Assembly (NCBI GenBank): GCA_022579005.1
Contig: MU401537.1
Coordinates: 137,656-155,443, forward strand
DNA from: Poronia punctata
Lineage: Eukaryota > Ascomycota > Sordariomycetes > Xylariales > Xylariaceae
DNA length: 17,788 nucleotides
Direction: 5' to 3'
Position 1 is the stretch's first letter, and each line of letters begins with the position of its first letter. Shown piece after piece: positions 9,469 through 17,788 of this stretch. The notes beneath the pieces were generated by a model, which did not search any database, was not told where the DNA came from, and saw only the letters and a list, made by a program, of their open reading frames with translations. A program made the translations under genes and the position numbers.

Positions 9469-10043
9469 GTTGGTTGGCTCTGAGCTTTTCTTTTCTAAAC
9501 GTTACGACGCTAAGAACTGTTGACTAGAACGCGAAAATCGAGTCGATCGGTCAGCTTACCGGCCTGCATCATACAACACACGGACGTTCTGGGCTAACAA
9601 ATTTCACTCACTCTACGTCTTTTTTAAATTAATATTCTGTATACTATCGCCTGTATGGACTCTTGAGAGTTGACTTCTGGTGATAGGCATATATCTCTTG
9701 GGGTGCGACAGGCAGTTGAGGCTCGTTCGAATATCAACAGACATCAATGTTGATGTTGCCGCGATGACGTCTAATAAGCTGAATATGTTCTATGTCAAGG
9801 AACTGAGCGTCGTCACAGATTGTCGTGAGGACGAAAGGGCACCGAGTGGGGGCAGGTATGAAGAACTTTGTATCAAGTCGGCACTATTGTGAAAAAGAAT
9901 ATAAGTTGTGAGACGTCGATAGGGGTTGGTTATTGGGCGTGAAGCTGAGATATAAGTGATGTATGGTCTTGTAACAATGTTTATCAAAGTAAACAGGAGA
10001 AGTTCTGGTAACAGGGACGACAACACGGCCTATTTGAATCGGC

Positions 10044-10069
10044 TTTTAGACCCCGGCTAAGCAGGGGTC
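10044..10069. repeat. Short inverted repeat and one of two copies of a 13-nt word
   Basis: GACCCC (10049-10054) pairs with GGGGTC (10064-10069) around a 9-nt loop. The word TTTTAGACCCCGG at 10044-10056 recurs in the same orientation at 11569-11581. Function unknown; either could be chance. Confidence 0.4.
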
Positions 10070-10955
10070 GTATACGCTATCGAGAAGAGCAGTCAGCTCG
10101 GAATAACTTGTAAGTACTGTCTTTTTGATTGTTCAAGTGTGAAGATGAAGTTACGCCTTGGCAGAGACTGAGCTTGGCAATGGAGGTTACTTGACTTGAG
10201 GGACGGGTTCGGCTCGAGTAAAGGAACAGGCGTGGGAGAGGAAGAGAGGAAACTGGGCACTGCGGGTCGCTTGGGTCACCGGTACTCTTTAAAAGTGGCG
10301 AGAGAGGGAAAAGGGAAACCGAGCAAGACAGGAAAAAGCAGTAACGCCAGGCAAGGGAAAGCAAAGCACAGTGTAAGCTGGGGGCCCGGGGGGAGGATGC
10401 CCATTCAGGCTTGGGCGGGAAGCCTGGCATTTTCTGGGCAGACGTGGGATGCCATGCAGTAGAGTCTCACAGGCGGTCAGGTTTGAGCCGCAGGTGAGCG
10501 CCCTGCATTCGCTACGCCTTCAGGTAGGTACTCGTGGTTGGGATGACGATGTCAATCAAGACAGCACGACACCCGCTATTGCCCATCCCCATGCCCCCGC
10601 TGTACGTTGTAAGCATGTTTCCAAATTCCCACTATGAATGTACGTGTACAACTAGTCTAGGGTACGCCTCGTCCTAGCCGCGGCTATTGGTTAACAACTA
10701 TAACGGAGCACGCGGGATTGCCTACATAGACATGCTAGCTGACAGTATTACGCTCGTCTGCGTGGTGCGGTCACAGTGCGGCAGGCCCAGCTTATCGGGC
10801 CTGGGGCAGAAACTGGGGCCAGCCCGGCGCCGGAGAGTAACCAGGAGCAGTCTCGTGCACGGCGACGTATGCAGTGACCTAATCTCGGTCGGCGGGATTG
10901 GCGGGATTGGGAGGGGAACAGAGGGAACGTATGGACTATGGACAACAGGGGACTG

Positions 10956-10982
10956 GGGGTGGACTAGGGGTGGACTAGGGGT
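10956..10982. repeat. 11-nt direct repeat GGGGTGGACTA, about 2.5 copies
   Basis: Two full tandem copies of GGGGTGGACTA and the first five bases of a third, in a G-rich stretch. A nearby doublet of GGCGGGATT-like units lies at about 10890-10908. Probably replication slippage in a G-rich strand. Confidence 0.7.
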
Positions 10983-11837
10983 CGGGAGGCACTGATTAGA
11001 CTGGGTCTTCTGGTCAAACATAAGCGTTGCTGACTGGTCGGGCCTGGATGGGTATGGGGAAACCAGCAAGCAGGAAGGCGACTGGCATATGCAATGTGCG
11101 GATTCTGTGTAGCTTAACGTTATCCTATCTATCAAGCTGATTTTGGTCGACTTTTATATACACTAATTTCGCCGATCTGATTAGAGAGGTTATCTCGATA
11201 ACAAAACAGACACATTTTGTTTCTAACGACCGTATCTAATACCTACCCCTACATCTTGAACGAATATTGATAAGATGTACTATTTATCGTAGGATGTACA
11301 CGTACACGTACAGAGTGTACATATTACACTAGTAAGACATAATAAGTCAGAGTGGGGTCGGCTCCAGCTTTTGTTCGACCAACCAACCAACCGATCATCT
11401 GCAAACCTGTCCGATAGGGGACGCCTTGCTATTCCCTCCTTCTCCCCGCGGCTAGAGCCTACGAGTATGTCCTGGCCTATGCATATCGCTTTCCCAGTCC
11501 GTACTATAAGCTGCGTAGTCTAACCAACAAAGATAAAGTACGAAGCCTACGACGTATTCTTGCGTCTTTTTTAGACCCCGGAATTATCTACATAACTACT
11601 GCAAACTACGGTAGGTAGGAATGGGCGTCTCTCATATCAATATCAGTACACATATGTAATATAATAATTAATATAAATATACCATTATAGCTCATGTCTT
11701 GGCAAAGGGGCTTTCGTATTGTTGCACAGGGGTAACACGTCCGTTTCACCAGATCGTTGTCGTCACTTTGCACAAGCTGTACTCGTACACTCACCCTCAG
11801 TAGAGGGGCATATGCGAATTCCTCTCGGTTCCCATGG

Positions 11838-11853
11838 CGGCCCAGTTGGGCCG
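11838..11853. repeat. Inverted repeat CGGCCCA-GT-TGGGCCG
   Basis: Perfect 7-bp arms around a 2-bp centre, which also forms CGG-N10-CCG, the spacing of inverted CGG half-sites bound by some Zn(II)2Cys6 regulators such as Put3. It lies far from any recognised start codon, so a regulatory role is only a possibility. Confidence 0.4.
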
Positions 11854-12273
11854 GTATCACTCTGCTAGAATGGACATGAGCTGACTTGCCAAGCCAAACC
11901 GCTCACTTGGACAAGTATAAGTCTCGTTTGATTGATTGATTTTGTCATCTCGTGACTATTCATGTTTCCTCATTCCGATAAACTTGTGTCGTGAACGGGA
12001 TAGTGACCCCCTTGTGGTTTCCCGCCCTGGTGCAACTAGTGACAGCTCTGTTTCTCATGATAAACAGGCACGGACCTAGAACGGCCTAGCACCATTGGCC
12101 GGCAGAGGCCTAGACATAACAATATATCTCGCCACTAGGGACTTGGCAGATATTCTCTCTCGTGGCCCGGCTCCAATACGGCTATACCAATTTCTTCGAC
12201 AGGTGTCTCTTGTACTTCCAACTGCCACCCTTTTGATATCGTCCTCTTCCGGTGTAAATTACTAATCGCATAT

Positions 12274-13191
<918 letters not shown>

Positions 13192-14259
13192 TATAGGTAC
13201 TATGGTTCGTGGTCGTTCTAGGTTGAAGGTGAGATCCAGGCACGGTTTATTTATCTTGGAGGGGGGATGCTCCCAAGGAGGAGGGGCAAAAGACCGACTG
13301 GAACCTTTACCCAGGTACATCCCCACATATAATCTATGTACCTTAATAACGGGTAAGAGGTACCAGAACCCCCTGGCTGGAACCGGGCATTATAGTACGC
13401 TCCACAAGGGTCCTAAAACCAAATCGATACCCTCCGCGCAGGACGTTCCCGTACCGAGCAGGGAAGAGCAGACTGTCACTTAAGCACCAAAAATGCTGGC
13501 TAGCTCAACTTTTCGACATGTAGAGAATATGTACGGGAAAGGTATCTTCCAAGATTACCAAGCGCAACGATTTGCGGTGAGACTTGGCCCACCAGACCGG
13601 ATTGAGTATGGAAATAGCAGACAGAGCATCTGACACTAGCCTCAGGGGGTTCAAACTTTTTTTCTTGTTTCGGCGTGTAACCGATTTGAGATGCAGATTA
13701 AAGCACCCGAGTGGCGTGTCGGATGTACCTATTTAACTAATTGGCAGTACCTACAAGGGTCCCAATCTTTAATCCTGTCCCCTGTCCCCTGTCCCAAGTG
13801 TGCTAGTTGTGCGGCGACAAAAGCCTCGTTCGAGTTATGACACAAGTAATAACTCTATGATGACTCTAAATGGTAACTATGTTCTAGATGGGTGTTGAAC
13901 TGAGAGTCTTACATATCTAAGATAGCTTACACGGACTTGTGCTTTATAGCCGTAAAGCAGCTTCCAGTTATTTGCGAGAAAGAAACATGCTTCAAAGAAC
14001 AAAAGTCGCGCTATCGGCAATTACTGAAACGAGTAGGTATGCGTATTCGGATTATGTATCCAAAAGCTACCTCATAATAGCCAAGGCTAAGTAGATTTAC
14101 CACCAATCCATTCTACGTTGTACCTAAAGAAGCTGTTTCTACAGGGTAGGTACCGATCACGTAGCCGAATCCTTCCGTCAAATGTGTCTACTCATAGTCT
14201 AGTGCAGAAACCTTAATGAGCGGGAGGGTAGGTGTATTAAGTACTGCCGAGTCCGGTCA
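13192..14259. promoter_or_regulatory. IDI1 upstream region and MATE 3' flank
   Basis: About 1.07 kb between the IDI1 start and the MATE stop, both on the minus strand, so it should hold the IDI1 promoter and the MATE 3' UTR. I see no coding frame of interest. A tandem CCTGTCC heptamer (three units) lies at 13774-13795. An AT-rich AGATAAATAAACC-like stretch on the minus strand near 13241-13253 could be TATA-like for IDI1. I found no clear binding site for a sterol regulator. Confidence 0.5.
13774..13795. repeat. Tandem heptamer CCTGTCC, three units
   Basis: Three perfect tandem copies plus one C, about 580 bp upstream of the IDI1 start. Most likely a slippage repeat; no known factor site is evident. 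Confidence 0.8.
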
Positions 14260-16539
14260 TCAACCGGCGGCATTGCGATTCTCAGCTTCACGAGCAGCCT
14301 GGTCCCAATCTCTAGTATAAATATACCAGTATTCGACACAAGCGACCCTGTACGTCTGTTAGCATTCTCATTGTTACGGCCCATCAAAGGCCACCCGGGC
14401 GAATATCGGTAAACGTACAAACACAGTCCACCGGTCGTTCCGAACCATAATCCCAGCAACTTCCAGTCCAACACAAACGCGGCAAAGAATGAGACGGGCA
14501 AGGCAATGACATAATAGGCAGCGAGATTTGCGTAGCCGCCAAAGGACTGCTTGCCTATTCCACGCAGAATACCGTCTTAAAGGGTCGAGTCAAGTTAGCT
14601 AGCAATCACGGTAGGACGTTGTTGGTTCCCACGCACGGAACCCTGTAACTCCAGACGGTAGCGGGGAAGACGCGAAAAAGATGAAAGATACGGGGAGAAA
14701 GCACTTACGGGACATGGCTGCCAAACAGTCAAATACCTGCATCAAGGCACATAACGGCATAACGGCCGCCGCGAGCTGTATGACTTCTTCATCTTTGGTG
14801 AACAGTTGTGGAACTCGATATCTCAGGCTCCACAGAACGACCAGATTAAATAGCCCAAGAAGACAGGCAGTACAGAATGACTGTGGAAGAGTCAACCTCA
14901 GAGCAAAAGACTGATCGATACGATGTCCTATGAGGGCAACTAACCACTTTCGCCGATGTCCTGGCGGCTCGGACAAGTTTCGCCCCAATCAGGTTTGCGA
15001 TACGTGTCGAGGCTGCGATGGATACGGGGAAAGGTATCATGAACATTGTCGAAGAAGTCGTTACTAGGATACTTTGGGCTGCGAGATGAGTTGTGCCGAA
15101 CTGGCTGGACGTGAGAGTAAGAATCTCAAACGCTAGCCATTCTGCTACCACCATTATCATGCCTGGTACCGCTAGTCTTATCATGGGACCTGCGTTATAG
15201 AGCGTCAATGGCTAGTAGCTTGGAGGGGGTGGGATGCAACTTACCCCAGTTGGTAAGAGCTCGCCGGGTGAAGCCGCCCCAACATTGTGAACCGGCAACG
15301 AACGTCCCATATAGGACGAGTAATACAGGCATCAGTGTCTGGGTGAAGGCCACGGCTATGGGAGCGCCTATAAAACCCAGCTCGAAATGCCACACAAGCA
15401 ACCAGTTGAGCAGCACGTTAATAGGCGCAGAAATAAGCAGCACATAGGTCGTAGCGACGAAAAGACCCTGTGACTGAAAAAACCGCTTACCGCTTTCAAA
15501 GGCAGCATATCCCGGGATGCCAAAGATGACGATACGAAGGTATAGCCCGGCCAGGCGGGCAGACTCGGGCTCGGGCACGAGGAGCCGAAGTATATCTCCG
15601 GCGAAGAAGAAGAGTACGGCAACGGGCAGTGACAAGGCCCATAAAAAGTAGACCATGCGTTGCAACTGTACGCCGACCAGATGTTTATTTCCAGATCCAT
15701 ACGCTTGGGAACATAGCGTATCCAAACTTGTTGCAAGACCCTGAAAGAAGGCATAGCAACAGATATTCGCAGTCATTGATCCCACTAGGCGGCAGAGTTA
15801 GAACCCAACAAACGTGCTCACGTCAACTTGCCCACTTACAACTCACGGCCCCTAATTCGACCTTTCCAATCCTGCCAATGGTGAATATACTGGTGATGTT
15901 TATGCTGTACTGCAGTAAAAATGTCAAGATCAAGGGGGGCGAGTAACTAGCAATGGTCTTGGCTTCTCTCTGCCAGGTTGTTTGAATAGCTCCTTGGGCT
16001 ACGGCCGCTCTCCACTGGGCATCCAGCTGCTCAACATCTGGCGTGGCTGTTCCAGATGTGTCGGCTAACAGTGGTGAAGATTCGGAAGGCTCGACTGTGA
16101 CGTTAGCTCCCTCTTCATCTCCGGCTGTCCTCCGGACCTTGGTGCTGAACAGACTCTGATATATCTTGGACAAGACGCCACGATCCTGGCGACGGTCGTG
16201 CTTTGGTGGGAGCAGATGATTGTCTCTCAAAAGGCTACGCTCGGCATCTCGAGATTTTTGCCTTTCCTGTCTTGTGAGAATAGGCTCGTTTACTGGGTCC
16301 GTAATCATACTTGGCCGCCTATAATCGAAGGCGACGCCACTGGGTTGCTTGTAGAGAACCGGGCCATCTCTTGATGTTCCATCGTCAGAATAGTCATCAT
16401 CGATTACATCGTCATCGGTGCACTCTGCCAGATCGCTTGCAACGATCTCCTGGGCGATAGGTGAGCCAGCCGTGAAAGAGACAGCCAGGTCAATGCCCGC
16501 GGTCCTCCCTTGGTTGGGGATTGGCTTTGAACTGGCCAT
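14260..16539 (-). CDS. MATE-family multidrug/toxin extrusion transporter, possibly vacuolar
   Basis: Secondary transporter of the MatE family (two MatE repeats), expected to export organic cations or metabolites in exchange for protons or sodium; the substrate is unknown. Six exons: 16539-15840, 15784-15245, 15189-14945, 14880-14709, 14575-14419 and 14347-14260. Introns of 55, 55, 64, 133 and 71 nt all have GT-AG ends. The phases close to 633 aa. Splicing restores the family sequences GAVSLGSMTANICCYAFFQG, NWGPMIRLAVPG, SAKVSFCTACLLGLF, AAMSHGILRGIGKQ and GGLCLVACVEYWYIYTRDW, which is strong support for each junction. The first 195 residues are hydrophilic, acidic and probably cytosolic; an ESSPLL dileucine-type motif lies at 153-158. 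About 12 hydrophobic segments follow from residue 199 onward. The C-terminus REAENRNAAG matches other fungal members. The start is the first ATG of the frame; ATGs farther upstream at 16649 and 16675 lie in other frames and could be upstream ORFs. Confidence 0.93.
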
Positions 16540-17302
16540 CTCGAGGGAAAGGAACCACGGAGAGAGTAGAGGGCCTGGTTCTTGTGCCTTTGGAGATATA
16601 GGACAGAGAGGTGAGTATTTGGTAGGTATAAAGATGTTGTATCAAACAAACCATCAACGACGAGGAACGCAACAAAAAAAAGATGGCACCTTCCCTAGTT
16701 CAAATCTTTTACATATAACAGGTACGTAGCGTGTTTTTGAGATATGTACTACTCAGTACTTTGTAAGATAGAGCGGGGCGCCACCACCGGTGACTCCTAG
16801 CCGCACGCTTGGGCCTTTGCCCCTTTTCATCGTCCAATTGTACTCCCTTCCTTGTCATACTGTAGACTAGTATGAGAAGCTTATCCGCCGCCTAAAGATC
16901 TCGATTCCGTACTGTTAGCTTCGATTAGGTAGGAATTTGGTTTCCATATCGTTGTTTTAGGTTATGGCCTTTGATAAAACACATGCTTGATAGCTTGATA
17001 GCTTGATAGTCGTTGTCGAGGTCCCTGAGGACGCGGTCACGTCGCGTTGTGCATTTAATTGCTAACCTGCCCAACTTACATCAATGACTTGCATATACCT
17101 ACTTCGAGTAACGCAGCACAGACGCAGCAGTTGCCGAGTTTGATTGCCCGGCAGTGCCGTGCCACACAGACTCAATACATATCGGGCCATCAATTTGATT
17201 TGCTCGGTCTGGTCTAATGCACCATTCCGAAATGAACATCGAATTGCTCTTTCTCCAGCATTTTGTACTGCGGTAACCGGATGTATTGTAAATCAATATG
17301 AC
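16540..17302. promoter_or_regulatory. MATE upstream region
   Basis: Contains the presumed MATE promoter and leader. Two out-of-frame minus-strand ATGs (16675 and 16649) precede the chosen start and open frames that overlap it, so they may act as uORFs if transcribed. A tandem GCTTGATA octamer (three units) lies at 16985-17008. No conserved gene was recognised. Confidence 0.5.
16985..17008. repeat. Tandem octamer GCTTGATA, three units
   Basis: Three perfect tandem copies, about 450 bp upstream of the MATE start. GATA occurs in each unit, so a GATA-factor site is possible but not shown. Confidence 0.8.
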
Positions 17303-17411
17303 TAGCCCACCTACGTCTACCTTGAAAAATTCCTACATCCAAGGAGTTGCTCCACTTAGTACACATTAGATCCCTCCCTTTACATGATTCTTTGGTACAG
17401 CGCCTTAGCAT
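17214..17411 (-). pseudogene. Possible relic of a pogo-like DDE transposase
   Basis: A short open frame on the minus strand reads SLDVGIFQ followed by RRRWASHID. This resembles the LDVGxFQ segment, followed by a Trp/His-containing stretch, found near the end of the DDE superfamily domain of fungal Tc1/pogo transposases. The usual Gln-Pro before LDVG and the Lys-His-Trp-His pattern after it are eroded, and the frame ends at a stop at 17214. No catalytic DDE residues or terminal inverted repeats are visible. The same LDVGI peptide can be read in the second repeat copy at 17694-17788. The match is from memory of the family and is short, so it is tentative. Confidence 0.3.
17303..17397. repeat. 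Repeat copy A, about 95 bp
   Basis: Aligns without gaps to 17694-17788, offset 391 bases, with 14 mismatches in 95 positions (about 85% identity). Several mismatches are transitions. Similarity stops just upstream of 17303. Together with copy B it marks a dispersed, diverged repeat family. Confidence 0.85.
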
Positions 17412-17454
17412 GTACCTGCTAGATTAGTGACTTCAATTGTCATCAACATACATA

Positions 17455-17615
17455 AAGTAGGTAGCACCTACATATAAGTAGGTACCTACATGACCTAGGC
17501 CCGGTAGGTATATATATGTAAATTACCCGGTCTACGGTACATATAAGGTGCGCATATAAGGCGCAGGTTAATAAAAAAAGGTAGCAGGTATACTTATATG
17601 TAGGTAGTAGAAGTA
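17455..17615. repeat. TAGGTA/TACCTA-rich spacer between the repeat copies
   Basis: AT-rich spacer holding many TAGGTA/TACCTA words, including the perfect palindrome GTAGGTACCTAC at 17478-17489, and paired ATATAAGG(T/C)GC units near 17540-17565. No coding content. Confidence 0.65.
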
Positions 17616-17693
17616 GCAAGTCAAGTCATTTTTCTTTAGAATACTTAGGCAATAAACGCTGCGTTGCGATCTGCACGCTGGCGTTGAGTATAA

Positions 17694-17788
17694 TAGCCGA
17701 CCTACGTCTACCTTGAAGAATTCCTACATCCAATGAGTTTCTCCACTTAGTGCACGTTAGCCCTCTCCTTTTGAATGTTTCTATGGTA
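17694..17788. repeat. Repeat copy B, cut by the window end
   Basis: Second copy of the repeat at 17303-17397, in the same orientation. It runs into the right edge of the window, so its full length is unknown. The minus-strand reading again contains LDVGI followed by QGRRR. Confidence 0.85.

Larger units (their letters stand above)
9469..12273. other. Large gene-poor gap of 2.8 kb
   Basis: No frame on either strand shows a recognisable domain or a convincing exon chain. The part next to 9468 must contain the GNAT promoter, and the part next to 12273 the IDI1 3' end. Between about 10190 and 11060 the plus strand is strongly purine/G-rich, and the frames there are low in complexity. The gap holds an 11-nt direct repeat (10956-10982), a short hairpin (10049-10069), two copies of a 13-nt word (10044-10056 and 11569-11581) and an inverted repeat at 11838-11853. 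A lineage-specific gene with short exons cannot be excluded from sequence alone. Confidence 0.5.

Noticed and set aside
9822..9836. Hammerhead-ribozyme-like string GTCGTGAGGACGAAA
   Set aside because: It resembles helix II plus the GAAA box, but the preceding sequence lacks the required CUGANGA core, and I found no helix I/III partners with a cleavage site.
10077..10430. 117-codon minus-strand frame in the large gap
   Set aside because: Ser/Pro/Leu-rich translation of a pyrimidine-rich strand with no domain resemblance; likely chance.
10722..11135. 137-codon minus-strand frame in the large gap
   Set aside because: Overlaps G-rich tandem repeats on the opposite strand, and its Pro/Ser-rich composition follows from that base bias.

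Overview
The window looks like nuclear DNA from a filamentous ascomycete (Pezizomycotina, probably a Sordariomycete). The genes are well spaced and carry short GT-AG introns of 55 to 166 nt, many with a CTAAC-like branch site. The five conserved proteins read as ordinary fungal orthologues. Placement below Pezizomycotina is inference. I rebuilt exon structures by hand from splice signals, reading phase and family conservation; in all five genes the exon lengths sum to a whole number of codons.

Layout. 1-82 is a nearly pure C tract, probably a contig edge or sequencing artefact, followed by about 2 kb of AT-rich DNA with no gene. 2050-4996 (minus) is a peroxisomal Lon protease of 937 aa with three exons, ending in the PTS1-type tripeptide ARL. 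4997-6351 is a divergent intergenic region rich in TAGGTA/TACCTA words. 6352-7317 (plus) is the replication protein A middle subunit, 278 aa, with a very small first coding exon. 7318-8366 is a convergent 3' spacer. 8367-9468 (minus) is a GNAT-type acetyltransferase of 266 aa. 9469-12273 is a 2.8 kb gap with small repeats and no gene I can support. 12274-13191 (minus) is isopentenyl-diphosphate delta-isomerase, 254 aa. 14260-16539 (minus) is a MATE-family transporter of 633 aa with six exons. 16540-17788 holds the MATE upstream region and then two copies of a repeat of about 95 bp that may be a decayed pogo-like transposase fragment.

How the genes relate. They are independent monocistronic housekeeping or transport genes, not a biosynthetic cluster or defence system: peroxisomal protein quality control, single-stranded DNA binding in replication and repair, a GNAT enzyme of unknown substrate, a sterol/isoprenoid pathway step, and a MATE exporter. 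Lon and RPA2 are divergently transcribed and share one intergenic region. I found no previously undescribed system. The points most worth a second look are the 3'-terminal repeat and possible transposase relic, the C-terminal targeting signal of Lon that appears only after splicing, the small first exon of RPA2, and the dileucine-type sorting motif of the MATE protein.
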